Below are positions 34,200-47,735 of a stretch of 64,000 nucleotides of DNA, piece by piece. The notes under the pieces are model-generated. The model did not search any database. It was given only the letters and a program-made list of their open reading frames with translations, and was not told the origin of the DNA. The stretch is taken from positions 49,771,878-49,835,877 of the forward strand of contig NC_086386.1 in NCBI RefSeq assembly GCF_036588685.1, read 5' to 3'. This stretch comes from Mytilus trossulus (Eukaryota; Mollusca; Bivalvia; Mytilida; Mytilidae). The position numbers and the translations under genes were made by a program. Each line of letters starts with the position of its first letter. The stretch's first letter is position 1.

Positions 34200-35660
34200 T
34201 ACTTCGCATATTAATGAACAATTCAGTAAAAGAACCCTGACATCTAACAAACTTCTTCCCATTGTATTTTATACCTACTTGATGGGCATAATTTAACAGG
34301 ACTGTGAATGAATGTGTGCCATATTCCGGGTCAGAAAGGTGACCGAAGGATTTGATTTGTATATTACAATTTTATCAAAACTCAATTAAAAAACCCATTT
34401 AGAGTAATAAAAAAAAATAAAAAATTTCCTAAATCAAAACAACGATCTTGAAAACATACAAATCGACCATACAACAAGCAAAAAAGAGAAATGAAGTTAG
34501 TGACAATTGTCCTTGTTATTGACCTGTTAGTGTAAGCTACAACACGATTAACAGCCCGAGAAAAGGTGTGTTTGAATCAAGGCAGAAATATCACTAAATT
34601 TGTGTTTTCATTAATTTGCTATTTTCTTCGCACCAATACGAGTTTGACTGTCCCTTTGGTATCTTTCGTCCCTCTTTTAAGATTACACGAATATGAACCA
34701 TGACTTATTGATGCAATCAGAGTGAAAATCTCGTGAAAGTTACACGCAACAAAGTTTCTTTCGTTCCAAATGGGGTCTAAATGTGAGCTTAAAAAAAGGT
34801 CTAACTAAAATCTTAAAATACTTATATTTAAATTATACAAATCTTTTCAGCTTTCGTTATATGGTAATTTGATTTTTGATCTTAACGATAAGTATCATTT
34901 GAAAAAATAATACAGAAAGCAAAAAAAATATTTTTCGTGTTGAAGATGGCATGTATGATACAGTATCTTTGGGTACCCTAAGAAACCACAAAATTTTGAA
35001 AAATGTGACAACGGGAGCTTACGACGACATTTATGATGGTAAAGTATAATGATTTTCCAATAGTTTGCATAAAATATAGCCATGTGTTATCCGTTAATTT
35101 TAACTCGTTAACTAGACGTCTTTTTCGATACTGGGCACCCTACTAATACAGCAAAATACGACAACCACCGAATATCAGGTGCCTGTACAAACACATACAG
35201 ATCTTGGACTATGATAGATACTTTCAATCATTTTGAATTGAAACTTTAAAATACATTCAAACTGCTTTTAAATACAAAGCAATGTTCGAAATTGTAATAC
35301 TATCAAATTAATCGTTATTGACATTTAGATACTTTCTACGATTATCATCAAATTCAATACATTCAATTGCATTTTTTATGAAGGAAAATCACACTGAAAA
35401 CATGCATGCGAGGTTTATAAGTGTAAACCTTATGCTGTCGCTTTTTTCTTTGCATAAATAATTACATTAGATGTATGTTTCATTATAATACGATATTCTG
35501 ATTGGCTAACTGCACATCACATGTTATTCCGTAAGCAATTGCATGAGACAATAACATTTATCATTCATGGCGACACGAGGTCCCACAATAAAGGGCACAG
35601 GTGAAATAAATAAAACATGATAAAAATCCTGTTTTCATGATCCTAGCTAAAAAATGTAAT
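34200..35660. other. host intergenic or intronic DNA, no gene seen
   Basis: AT-rich, stops in all frames, no splice-framed open segments that I would call exons. Confidence 0.4.
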
Positions 35661-35668
35661 CATAAGTA

Positions 35669-35813
35669 TTGAATGCTTTTTTTGGTAATTTTATAGGGTT
35701 GTAAAAGCGTTGACCGTGCGTACATTTTTAGAATGAAGCGCTTCCGCTTCATACAAAATGTACTTCGGTCAACGCTTTTACACCCCAATAAATTTACAAA
35801 AAGAAGCATTCAA
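35669..35813. repeat. foldback element, ~145 bp
   Basis: The left arm (ATTGAATGCTTTTTTTGG .. GTAAAAGCGTTGACCG) and the right arm (CGGTCAACGCTTTTAC .. AAGAAGCATTCAAT) are imperfect reverse complements along about 70 bases. The centre is GAAGCGCTTCCGCTTC. It looks like a MITE-type foldback. Confidence 0.7.
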
Positions 35814-36335
35814 TTCTTAAATAAAAATATCGCAATAATTTATCAATCTACAGAAAACAGTGATGAGTTGTATCAAGTCAGCATGCTTCAGATTTGTTCA
35901 ACAACTACTTTCTGCTTACTCGGAATGAAAAATGGGATATATACGACAATGTCCTTTGCTGTTTATTTGAATATTAATATCAAATAATGATATGATTATT
36001 TTTGTTTCAGCAATAATGTACTGCAAATTATAAAATATTGTAAATATCTCAAAATGGGAAGATGGATGTTTCGCAAGCCAATTTCAGTGGAGTACAGTTC
36101 TCAGCTGTAGATGATTCGGTACGAAATTTTTATTTTTTAATAACCTTCCAAATAAGCACCAGTGAAATATGTCACACATTAACAAATATTTTTAAGAATT
36201 TATGAGAATTGTCATGTTTTCAGAATTTGCTTTAAATTCGCTGTGAAATGGTCGGTTTAAAAGGAACCAACAGACTTTATATATAAGGTCCAAGAAGTCG
36301 GAGTCGACTGGTGTCAAATTCTGAATATTTTGTCT

Positions 36336-37402
36336 ATGATGACAAATTTAGTGAACCACGACATGTTAAATGCATCTCTAGATGAATATCCAATATTTAA
36401 CTCTGATAATGAACTGATGAACCCTCTTATGATACCGGATTTTGATTTCAACACTACAAATCTCTCGTCGGTAAACCAAAATGTAACGAATGGAAGATTG
36501 AATAAATTCAATGTTGAAGTCTGTTATATCATATTTCCAAATATATTCATTAAGGCTGCTTATTTCAGTTTAATAGTCATTGGTGGAGTGAATATTTTAA
36601 TTGGTAATGTTCTCGTTATAATCCTTCCTTCCCTGAACAAGACCTCTCGGATACCTGTTTTTATGACTTTACGTTCGTTTTCATTCGTATCTTTGTTTCG
36701 AGGTTTGTTTTTTGAAAATTTGACATATTGTGCTGATTTTATACCTGAACTAATTTTCTTGTATGATATGGACTGTTCAATAAAAAAAATAGCTACATGT
36801 ATTGAAAATGTAATTAGTCTTCATTTATGCTTATTGGCATGTCAACGTATTTTTCTACTCTGTTTCCCCTTAAGGTACTTGTGTACCATACAAAAAATAA
36901 CATCTGTATTATTTTAGTAAGTATACATTTTAGTTGTATTTCATGGGAGTTCGTATCCATCTTTTTGGGCATCCGATCCTGTAAAACAATGTTTCTTAAT
37001 CCATCTTTACACACGGCTATTAAAGAGTATATTGATTTAATATTTTTGAACATTTTAGTAAGTGTTCTTATAATTGCTGCAATCATATCATCAGTTATTA
37101 GAATTGTCATGGCTAACAAGCTTCAACAAACTGCAGGACAGAAAACACAATCTCGTGTAGCATCAATCTTTATACTCACTAATGTAGTTGTGCTTTTTCC
37201 GATTGCCATTACATCAAATGTTTAAAATTTTCTTTGTACAGAAGGTAAATACATACTGATAATAAATGTTTCTAAAACGGTACTACAAGTCATAGTATAT
37301 TCCATAAGCCCATTTATCTTTTGTTTAAAATTAAAAACTGTAAGAAATACATTGTCTGTGACGCTTTGTACATTTTATTGCATAAATACCCGGCCAGATT
37401 AG
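36336..37402 (+). pseudogene. class A (rhodopsin-like) GPCR, broken by one frameshift and one stop
   Basis: About 355 codons from ATG at 36336. Visible: asparagine-rich N-terminus with NxS/T sites; TM1 with GNVLVI; TM2 region; TM3 ending LACQRIFLLCFPLRY (Asp/Glu of the DRY motif replaced, Arg kept); then a frameshift in the A-run at 36890-36896. The next frame continues TM4 (ICIILVSIHFS), TM5 (LIIAAIISSVIRI) and TM6. A TAA at 37223-37225 interrupts, after which TM7 (TVLQVIVYSISPFIFCLK, SPxxF in place of NPxxY) and a short tail run in the same frame to TAG at 37400. Single-exon layout is typical of expanded mollusc GPCR families. Ligand unknown. The frameshift in a homopolymer could be an assembly error, but the separate TAA argues for a pseudogene. 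Confidence 0.75.
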
Positions 37403-37571
37403 ATGTACACCGATATAAGCATTCATTAAAATGCATATGTATATGTGTGTAGCTAGGGCATAATTGCACATCCTAAGAAAATCTCGAAAAACATTAACTC
37501 CGTTTTCAATTCATGTATGTGTTTAGTGGCAGTTTTGACTTAAAGTTTTATACTATATAGTTTTTTTAAAC

Positions 37572-37852
37572 AGCCAGCAGGAGCCTGTGATTCAGTGGTT
37601 GTCGTTTGTTTATGTGTTGTTTTTTCTTTTCGTTATTTTTTTTTACTAAAAGAAGGCCGTTAATTTTCTCGTTTGAATTGTTTTACATTGTCTTATCGGG
37701 ATCTTTAAGAGTTGACTATGCAGTAAGGGCTTTGCTCATTGTTGAAGGCCGTACGATTACCTACAGTTGTTAACGTATGTGTCATTTTGGTCTTTTGTGG
37801 ATAGTTGTCTAATTGTCAATCATACCACATCTACCTTTTTATATGTTATCGA
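37572..37852 (-). repeat. dispersed mussel repeat, inverted copy
   Basis: Reverse orientation of the ATGAGACAACTATCCAC family: GAGCCTGTGATTCAGTGG at one end, then TCTCGTTTGAATTG, TTGCTCATTGTTGAAGGC, CCACATCT. Same family at 41278-41552. Confidence 0.65.
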
Positions 37853-37859
37853 TCAAGTA

Positions 37860-40800
37860 ACTTTTTATTCTCTTTCTTTGCGATATTTATTTCAAATGTA
37901 TGTTACCACCGAGTCTTACTGTGTGGCATTAACGACATAACTTATATATAATTTTTTTTTAATGTATGTACACCATGTATCTGTTATATAATATATACAA
38001 GGTTTTTTTTAAATACATTGTTAATGAGTGTTTTTAATGTACCAATTCAGATATTAATAATATTGATAACTTGTTTTTGATAACGTCACTTTCCGCAGCT
38101 ACTCTTTTTATTGTGCTGGAAGATCAATTAACTTGGCATGACAAGCGATCTTCGGTTATGAAAATGACAGTCTTACTCAATTCAGATGTGGACAGAAACG
38201 CACTCATCAAAAACCGTTTTCAAAGTCACTTCCTGAATTTTGAAAGGATTATTGTAGGAAGTACTTAAATCACTAGGCTTCCAAGGCACAAATAAAGATA
38301 AAAAAAACTGTTGTTGCGTAGGCAACTGTTAACGAACACTGTATTGTTTTTGTTTGTCTTGGTTGAGAGGTTCACCACATTTCCCACATAATATAATGAA
38401 ACACAAAGCAGCATTTTAACATTTATTTATCATCTATCATGCATCATACATACAGTTACAGTTTACATATTCTAGTTCAATTCTATATTCAATTAAATCA
38501 TTTTTCAATTCTTATTTATAGGGACAAATGAAGCACGAGAAACTAGCATATATCAAGTTTTTTATAACAATTAACGGAGATACTCAAATATAAATAATGG
38601 AGAAACACATATCAACTAAAGTAGCTAATTAACGGACACAAAAGTTATGATTAAACAAGCAAGTTTCATGTAAAACAAAACGTCAAAGGAGAAATATGCT
38701 TAAACAATAATAATGTTAATTGCAATTCGAGACAACGGTTATTACAGTAACGAAGTGTAATCCCCAATCAACATAATCATTTAAAACAGCCATTAAAAAA
38801 ATTAACTCGAGATCTAAGCCGGTCGACCTTTATCGGCAAATGTACAACACAGATCCCAACTGATCATGATGCACCCCAGCATGAAAAGTTCCAATGGGGC
38901 CTTGTACACAGAAGGAGCATGGAACATATGAATATGATATACATTTTCAGATTCGGCACAACCTAGGCTGGGCATCGTATATCCCAGAACAAGCAGGAAA
39001 AAAAACCGTCCCTAATCTGATCGAACATGAATGTTATTATAGATTCCTTTAATTCTAGCAAAATTCAGTGGAAGATGGACATATTATAGGTAGGCATTCT
39101 TTTAGCCAACAATTCTCCCTAAATTTTACTGTAGACGAGTCAAGATGCTCAATGCATTGCAGGAAGGCGCTGATGGTAGCCTATTCCTTTATTTCTGTGA
39201 TCCTATATCTGATATGTAGGATTGCTGGTTTCGACGCTGGCATGATTTTACATTATATGGTTAAATGCTTGGGCTTCCACATGGAATTAATTTCTCAGTA
39301 GTTGAGCAAAATAAGAAAAACCATTTCCGATACGTTTTTTCGATGTAAAAATACCCCTTTTAATATTTCGATGCAATGTTGTTAAATGCAGAGCTCTTAC
39401 CTTCCAAAAGAGTGGTACCTTTATTTAATAGCAAATCTTTTTAATATAAAGGGGTTTCCTTATAAGAAATGGTATAACATGCATAGTTAACCGGTGTCAT
39501 ATATGTACAAACCCGTGAAAGTATGAGGTGGCCTATATCTGTAATCGACAGATTTTTACTCGACCATCCTGACTTGGTCTGACATTTGCTTGATTGTACT
39601 CAATTGAAATCTGAAAAATTATTAACAGTCTTAACTTGTACTCGACCAGTACTTACCCATTTTATGAGTGTCTGAAGAATACATTATCAAGTCTTTAATT
39701 ACTTTATCAATGTAAGTCTTAACCAACTTAGTCTATTCTTATATCTATAAATTGCATTTCATGAGAAAACTTTTCTACCTGGTAGAAACAACAATTTGAA
39801 ACCCAAAATATATTAAATATAGCATTGAAGTCTAAATTTCTATAATAAGTGTAAGCATTTAAAATATATTAGAACGGCCATCAGTCCAAACAATTAATTT
39901 TTGTTAACCTTTTTGTTTGTTAATTGTTTCAAAGTAGCAGAAAACTGTACAAATTTTGGTTGATTAATTAAGTTTTGTCAGAATTAAAGACATACAAGAA
40001 GCACTGTAATAAGGCTCAACTAAACCAATATAGGTGTGGTTCATAGGGAAAAAACATATTACTTAAACCAGGTGTGAACCTTTACACGAGTGTGCCCCTA
40101 ACAGAATATTTTACTTTATAAATAGCACCCAAATCAGAGAAAAAATTAAGATATATCGGGGACGGGGAATTAAAACTCCATCAGCAGTGGCAAATATGTA
40201 TTTTCTTAACACAACACATGAACAACCTGCACTTGCAGTGAGCAGTTTGACCAATAATGTTTACATATAGGTAAAACTGGAATACAAAGTGTTTTTGATA
40301 AGCTACATTGCTAAAATTCTTTTATGACCTTGCATTAGTAACTAGGTTTGTCAGAAAGAAAAAAATGAAACTAGTGAAATACAAACAATACCAATTGCTC
40401 AGCTAGATTTTCCTCTTTCCATTTTTGTGCTTATTGTACGAAAAAGGGTACCATTGAGTATTAACCTTCAACTAGTGTTGCGAGAAAACTCAGGCGTAAC
40501 AGACATGGAAACCTATCATGGAAGATGAGAGTCTCTACTTTAACAGACAAATATTCAAGGTTAGACTCAAGCTATTTTAACGAAAAAGCAAGGATAACAG
40601 ACCAAAATGGAAACACAGCCATACACAGATGAGGAGATGATCACCATGTTAAAAGACAAGAATGTTTTTCGTTTAAATTGTCCAAAAGCCCTACCAACAC
40701 AGTATGGCTGAATAATTGTATTTAATTTGGACAGAGGTGTTTTAGAACATTATTCACTTCGGTAGGTTTTTAAATTAAATGATATGTTCTAAGACAGCTA

Positions 40801-41270
40801 TTGTTAAATACACTAAAAAGTTAAAATATGGGATACATATCTTAGAATTTCAACAAAACAGAATAAATGTCGATAGGACATATATGAATCACACACGCAC
40901 ACACATTGATCTCCAAAATCTCGTTGCTACGGTTGTTTCATTGTCAATCATACCAAATCTCATTGTTCTAATTTGTTTGTACATGCAAGAAAAGATCAGA
41001 GGGATAAATATGTTGATTGATTGATTGTTTAAACGCAACTTTCATTCCTCTTGGTTTTATTGTGAAGGCAAGTTATGAACTCCATATATAGCGAACAAAT
41101 TATGCATATTGTCGCCCTTATTTTTTGGCTATCTGATGAGTTCAGCCTTTTTCAACTGATTTTTACAGTTCGTTCTTATGTTGAGCTGTTATACCACTGT
41201 CCCAGGTTAGGGGGAGGGTTGGGATCCCGTTAACATGTTTAACCCCGCCACATTATTTTTGAATGTGCCT
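37860..41270. other. host intergenic or intronic DNA, no gene seen
   Basis: No convincing exon. A 34-codon frame at 40610-40710 (METQPYTDEE..) has no domain or splice support. The segment 38810-39010 has higher GC and may be an old repeat. Confidence 0.4.
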
Positions 41271-41277
41271 GTCCCAA

Positions 41278-41552
41278 GTCAGGAGCCTGTAATTCAGTGG
41301 TTGTCGTTTGTTTATGTGTTACATATTTGTTTTTTGATCATTTTTTTTTTTACATAAATGAGGCCGTCAGTTTTCTCGTTTGAATTGTTTTAGATTGTCT
41401 TATCGGGACCTTTTATAGCTGACTATGCGGTATGGGCTTTGCTCATTGTTGAAGGCCGTACGGTGACCTATAGTTGTTAATGTTTGCGTCATTTTGGTCT
41501 TTTGTGGATAGTTGTCTTATTGGCAATCATACCACATCTTCTTTTTTTAAAT
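41278..41552 (-). repeat. dispersed mussel repeat, second inverted copy
   Basis: Shares AGGAGCCTGTAATTCAGTGG, GTTTTCTCGTTTGAATTG, GTTGAAGGCCGTACGG and ATACCACATCTTC with the copy at 37572-37852. Confidence 0.65.
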
Positions 41553-42629
41553 TTGTAACACTAAATAACCACATTAAAAAATTATACCAAACAGCTTTTT
41601 ATTCCGTCTTCACCGCTAATAATGACTTGAGATGCTAAAAGGTAAAACTTCAGTCTTAAGGGTGCAGATAATGAACTTCAGACTGATTACAGTCACAAAT
41701 CACCATGCATGTATGTTTAGGTGTAGCAGCTATGAAGATTGAATCAGAAGAAAGCACTTCAATCACGTACAGACAAGAGTTGAGGTCTACAGTTTAGCTA
41801 GCGTGATGATTAAAGAGTTGGAAGGATGTTTAACAACTGTCAATTTGATGAAACAAGGCACAATGTCCCTAGTTCGAAATGCTTAGACGTCCACGTGCGT
41901 GCTGTGTGGGAAAGTAAAAATGGGTATTGGCAATTGTCCATCACCCTTAAACGAATGACCACTTTCAATATGTCTAGCTTTACATCGATTAAAAAAACCC
42001 TGACATTGGCTAATGGTGGCATTCGATATTAAAACAAAACATGAAGCTAGCAGGTGAGAAAATTTGCAATAGAAAAGAACGATTACCATCACGAAATCAA
42101 TTGCTCGATGGTAGTATAACAGTCGTTGAAGACGGCTGTTGGTCAAAGCGGACTAACGGACTAATATTCATGAATACAACGCTGCAGATGGGTAAGCAAT
42201 TATCATGGGAAAATTAAAAAAAAAAATAACTGCTACACATAGGTGTTAGGAATGACAACACACCACACATATACTTCAACAACTGGAATAAAGATATGAA
42301 GTCCATGGAAACTGATATAATTTAAGAAGGTTAAACGCAAAGCCCAAAGTAACTGCATAGTAAGCTTTAAAAGGCCCCGAATTAACAATGTAAGACAATT
42401 CATACGACAAAACTTATAACCTAATTTATGTTAAAACAATGAATGAAAAACAAATATGTAACACATAAACAAAAAAAAAACTACTGAACTACATCTAATC
42501 TAGCATAAATTTGACCCTACCCCAAAAGTAATTGCTACAGAAGATTTTAAAGTTTAATCTTTAGCATTATACCCTAAATATACACAGAAAAAAGTCCCAT
42601 TAAATCTAACTTTAGATAGACTAAAAAAA

Positions 42630-43265
42630 TCACTATTTAAAATTCCTATGGAGATTTGCATTGAAAAAGGAGATAACTATTGCAAACAAGGTAGAAATTT
42701 CAATAAAAATTGATACAAAATTACAACGTTACCGCTTCTTTTCACCAGAATGTATTGATTCTTGATTTTTTAGCGGTTTAACGTACAACTCTAAAGGTGT
42801 TTTCATATCTTTTATCAAGCTATAATCTAGATTTCGTAATTCATTAGTTTTTTTTAAACATGTCAAGGTAAAGATTCTCAAATTTAATCAAAATGATTAT
42901 GCATGCTTTCTTATTTTTGTGGTTTAAAGTTTCTATATATAAGTAAGTTGCTCAAAAATATATTATACAGATATAAACAATACCAAATGTTCACATTATT
43001 TTTTTCAAAATGGTCACTTAGCTTCAAATTTGCAATTTCTTTAATGAAAAATGCATGAAAAAAATAAAACTACCCATAACACTTCGGTTTTGTACATTTC
43101 GTGAGCAGAATATTATATAATTTAGTCAAATACAAACTTATAACCCCATCAAAGTATCATACTTTACATACATTTCAAGAAAAACAACCATAGGCTGACC
43201 CAAAAAGACTCCTTTTTGAAAGCGTTATCTCCCCTTCCTATGTTAATTTCCATAGGAAATTAAAA
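42630..43265. repeat. possible MITE with imperfect ~40-bp inverted ends
   Basis: The left part (AAAATTCCTATGGAGATTT .. AAGGAGATAAC) and the reverse complement of the right part (TTTCCTATGGAAATTAAC .. GGAGATAACGC) align over about 40 bases with mismatches. The core is AT-rich without genes. Target duplication not clear. Confidence 0.35.
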
Positions 43266-43908
43266 ATGCTGATTTTGAGTTATCCTCAAGTTAGACTGTA
43301 TGGAACTTTTTTCTGGGTATGTAAAGGGCATAATGCTATAGATTAGAACTAAGACATTTTCTGTTGCAATAAGTTTGAGGTTAAATCTTAATTTGACTGG
43401 ACTAACAGGTTCCTGACTTGATACAAGCACATACATACAGAATATGGCGGTGTTAAACATGTTAGCGGGATCCAACCCCATGTAAACCATACAACTGTAC
43501 AACTTTAAAAAAGAAAGTTAAAAAAGACTAAATCCATCAAATGGATAAAATACAAATTGACAAGCCCGGGAACTTGTGCATTCCAACAACTAAAAGACAC
43601 CAAGAACAGATCTGAGAGCACTCGCAGTTAATGACAGCTAACCTGTTGCAATATTCATACATTTTGTTATTCTGCTACTTAGTTCGTTATAAAACCGTTG
43701 TTTATCCGCATTTAAAATTCCGTTGTTCATTCTTTTAACTTTAAATGTGGCATTACGCAGTCATTTCTTGAAATTGCAAATAAACTTGGTAAAAGATCAA
43801 TTGTCGTTACTTTGCCTTCATGTCTATTTTTTATCTACTTAGAGGTAATAAGGCTGATAACAACAATACAAATATTGTGTGCTAGAATGACCAATGTTTA
43901 ACTTTTAG

Positions 43909-44031
43909 ATTTGTGAACAGAAGAACAAAGATTCACGCCTGGAAAGAAAATCTTTACAGACGCAAATTCGAAACATACGTCTGAAAGAAGAGTCATTAAT
44001 AACAGAGCAAAACCAGTTCTCTAAATATAAA
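43909..44031 (+). CDS. internal host exon, coiled-coil
   Basis: Acceptor AACTTTTAG and donor AAA|GTAAGAATT enclose 123 bases open only in phase 0. The 41 residues are rich in Glu, Lys, Gln, Arg and Leu (CEQKNKDSRLERKSLQTQI.. LKEESLITEQNQF), typical of a coiled coil. No neighbouring exon of the same gene is identified with confidence, so the gene cannot be named. Confidence 0.5.
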
Positions 44032-44267
44032 GTAAGAATTGATGCTAAATGTACGATTGACCGTTTGCGCAAAATAGACACGTTGAAATATTGTTCACCG
44101 AGTATCTTGATGCGCCATCTAATGTGACTTAAATTCGTTTAAAATGGCAATATCCCACTTGTCATTCAAAATCACAGAATTGAACTACCTTAAATGAAAA
44201 ATAAGGCAGATTTAAAGGATTTGGTCTAGCTGAAAAGGGTACAAAGATATTATGCCTAATACTGAAT

Positions 44268-44462
44268 CGAAAGCCGTGGTGTAGTGTTTAGCGCATCAGA
44301 ATACAAACACAAAGGTTCCTGCTTTGATCCCCGCTCTCCCTTGACAGCATTTGCCAGTATTGTCAGTAGAAAGGGGACGATAAATGGCTGACTCTTGTAG
44401 ATTTCGAAATAGAGTAGGTTAATTTCGCTCAGTGGAAGCGATTACTATAAGTTGTTTCCTAA
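44268..44462 (+). mobile_element. tRNA-derived SINE, degenerate
   Basis: Begins GCCGTGGTGTAGTGTTTAGC, a tRNA-like box A (TGGTGTAGTGT); box B is damaged (GGTTCCTGCTTTGATCC). The body includes AGAAAGGGGACGATAAATGG. No intact tRNA fold. Confidence 0.6.
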
Positions 44463-45194
44463 TCCAAAATAAATAAATATGTTTAAACTAAACAGAATTA
44501 TAGAAACCTTAACATATAGTTCTCCATATTTTGAGTGAGAGGTGGCATATTTTTCTATAAAATCCCTCACCCCAATAAATATAAAATTGAACAACACATC
44601 AAATAATTTTTATAAAAAAAATTCCAGGTGGGATTTTATTATTATTCACGTTAGCGCGTCGGGATGACACGGGGTGCAAGTTTTCGCAAATTCTCTTTTG
44701 TTTTTTTTCTTCTAATCCAACCTTATTTGTTATCTATTTCGTTTTAATTTTTTATACTCCTTATATCCTACAACTCGACTTTTTGTACACCCCCTTTCTA
44801 TCCTGGCTACTTGCAAGATTTATTTTCGGAATACATTACTTCATGATCCCAAAATTGAAAATTAGTGATCTGATTATCCCCCTTAGTCCTGTGTAAGAAA
44901 ATATTAAAGGCACTTCCATACGGACATAAAGTTGCATGTACATTGCAATATGCCATTTGTCAATAACCGATTTGATTCTGTTAAAACACACTTTTTAAAC
45001 AAATTACTTCCCTTTGTCTTAGTCTTGTTACATACCGGACAAACTTGGCTTTAGCCAATGCAATGCATGATGAATTGAAAATGATGTATCGGCGGTTTAA
45101 CTAATTTTTCACGATAAATAAATTCTGATGTCAAAAGTATTTAGTTAAACAACAAATCAATGTTATTAAAAGATTTTCAAAACCTTATAAATAT

Positions 45195-45354
45195 AGATTC
45201 TTACACTGTAACAAGTGTATTACGATATTTCTCCACTCGAGACAGTTAAATTCTATTATTTAAAGCGCGAGGCTTGCCGAGCCCTTTAAATAATAAAATT
45301 TAACTTTCGAGAGTGGAGAAATATCGTAATACACGAGTTATAGTGTCAGAATCT
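45195..45354. repeat. 160-bp foldback element
   Basis: Arms from AGATTCTTACACTG at the left to CAGTGTCAG-like sequence at the right pair along nearly the whole length (GTGTATTACGATATTTCTCC with its complement, TTATTTAAAG with CTTTAAATAA). The loop is near GCGCGAGGCTTGCCGAGCC. Confidence 0.75.
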
Positions 45355-47080
45355 GTTTCTCTAATGCTTTTTATCGTTCTTTTTCAAAGATTTTCAGAAA
45401 ATTGTGCTCTTTATAAGCGACGTCATCAGGCAAGGTCGCCTTTTTTCATGACGTCACAATAGGAAAATTGAGAAGAAAACAAAACATTTTGACGTCATAA
45501 TCAAATTTCGACTAATCATTTGCCGAGAACAGATTTTTCACTAGTGAGGAGAAATATTTTTCTCACACCGGTCAGGAAATGTGAAAATAGCACAAAAATT
45601 AGAGAAATAATTATTACTCACATTACACACAGGTAGATAAGCTCTTTCTGCTAGCTCTCCATTGTAAATAAAATTTAATGAACCTCATAAGGGAGACAAC
45701 TTTTTTAGGGCTCTCTAATAAAAGGGTCAACTACGGGAATTGGCAAATAGCCTATTGGCGGACGAACTGGCAATTCGGAATTACTTTACAAACACATGCG
45801 CATTTTGTATACGTTCAAACATACTATTTAATGATTAGTTATGATAAAAACTATCATTTTATTCAGTTCTTTTCTTGAAACGTAATTTTTGCGGATAAAA
45901 TAAGTTTTTTGTGGTCTATCGTTCTTGGTTTTTTTAACTGCTTTGACAGATAAAAAAACCACAATGCAGTTGAAAAAAAACGAGGAGTTCTCAAAAGACA
46001 CGAAATTCGTTATACATTAAAGATCAGCAAGAATACTAGCTGAACATCTAATGACATTTTAGTAAGGAAGTTTTTTTTATCTGATAGAGCGGTACACATA
46101 TGTACTGCTTGTAGCAATTATGCGTATGAAAACTTTGTTGAACCGACAAAAGATAAACGTCCGAAATACAGTAGCCATTACGTTGAAACAACGTTATAAT
46201 TAATTGAGAGTGATGCCATCGAGGGCGAGGATTTGATTCGATTGGTGTCTATGAAAAGCAAAATGTAGCGCCAAACATTTATTTCAGATGGCAACCGAGC
46301 TTCTTAACACTATGAGAATTATGACTTTTCGTGAAGCATTAGCCAAATAAATGACAAACGAACAAAATAAAGTAATAATTGAATTTATAATATCTCTCTG
46401 GGGCATTAATTCATTTCCCTCTGATAACACAAGAACTTTATATTTTGTCAAACTGGATGAACAACTTCTTTCATGTTGTACTAGCAATGTATTTTTTCCG
46501 TTTTCGTTTAATTTGAATTAAATGACATATTTCTAACTGGAAGTAAGACTTGGCGACATTCACAACACCGTTTCTCCAAGTGTTAGCTATTCTCTACTCC
46601 TTAGTGGGTTAAAAAATCGAATCAATTTTGAAAACACTGGAGAGCCGGATAATGATCTGTTCACTGTTTTTTTTTGGTTTTTTTTGTTTTTTTTTTTTTA
46701 TTAAAAACAGGTTCTACCAAGAAATAGCCGACAACAAGAGTTCAGCTAGTGTTATTACAAATAGTTATCAAAGGTAACTATTACAAACCTTCTTCATATA
46801 TTTCCAAATTAACCGACAACTTTTCAAATCTTCAAGAACTCTGTCCTTTTGTATAGCTGTATAACAAAACTCGTTTAGAAATTTCACTTCTTATGGAAAA
46901 TTTCCAACAGCACTGTGATAACGGTCTTTGCGATTACAGAACAGAAATTATTTTTCAAAGAATAAATGGTATTTGGACTGAACCTGACTTGGCGAGAGAG
47001 AACCTGTCGAAGTGAATCTTTTATTTACAGGAAAGCAGAAGTCGACAAAATATATGACAATTAAGCAATGACACATGTAG

Positions 47081-47252
47081 CTAACAGTCGTCTTTGTTGG
47101 TTCTAAGGGATCCAATCATGAACAACCTTTGTTCGTATACCTCGTATACTTCCTTTAAACATGTGTTGACCAGGATTATAGAAACACCTTGTGCCTCAAG
47201 ACAATGTTCAATAGCCGGTTGCGATGGTTCGCCATATATTGTGGGCTCCAGG
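47081..47252 (-). CDS. terminal host exon, unknown protein
   Basis: Minus strand: acceptor ATTTATCCATTAG, then one base of a split codon, then 56 residues (LEPTIYGEPSQPAIEHC .. LFMIGSLRTNKDDC) to TAG. Composition is protein-like and not repeat-derived. The tyrosine-containing C-terminus could be a cytoplasmic tail. It may end the gene whose exon lies at 54963-55151 on the same strand, but an extra exon would be needed to match phases. Confidence 0.45.
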
Positions 47253-47524
47253 CTAATGGATAAATAGTTCACATGTAAACAATATAGTACTGATTATACC
47301 AATGAATCTGCCTTTCAAAAGCATATAAAGAAAGCAATGATGAATGTGATATCAATTAGAGTAGAACATTTGGTAAGCTTTTGCTTGTGCTTGGACTGGG
47401 TCATATTGAAATGAACATGACGAAAGGTTGCTTTTAATTCCTTTGGCATGTTTTTCTAAAAGAATTTGGTAATATGCATGGTATGCTTGAAGTCCAAAAC
47501 ATTAGGGTACAAACTTGCTGCCAA

Positions 47525-47735
47525 TAAACTCATCATAGATACCAGGATAAATATTTCTAATTTACGCCAGACGCGCTTTTCGTCTACAAAAGATACATCA
47601 GTGACGCTCGAATAAAAAAATGTTTAAAAGGCCAAATAAAGTACGAAATTTAAGACCATTGAGGACCAAAAATTCCTAAAAGTGTTGCCAAACACAGCTA
47701 GAGTAATCTATTCCTGAGGTAGAAAAGCCTTAGTT
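47525..47735 (+). mobile_element. SINE-like mussel repeat (GCCAGACGCG..CGTCTACAAAAG family)
   Basis: Contains ACGCCAGACGCGCTTTTCG, TCAGTGACGCTCGAAT, AAAAGGCCAAATAAAG, TTCCTAAAAGTGTTGCC and ends TTCCTGAGGTAGAAAAGCC. Further pieces of the family lie at about 48895-49000, 52575-52750, 54660-54700, 56500-56600 (inverted), 59040-59090 and 63840-64000. Confidence 0.65.

Noticed and set aside
40610..40711. 34-codon frame METQPYTDEE..
   Set aside because: No splice sites, no recognisable family; could be chance.
46711..46773. Exon-like block between a poly-T tract and CAAAG|GTAACT
   Set aside because: AAATAGTTATCAAAGGT recurs at 63845 as part of the SINE-like repeat, so the donor is repeat-derived and the phase fits no neighbour.
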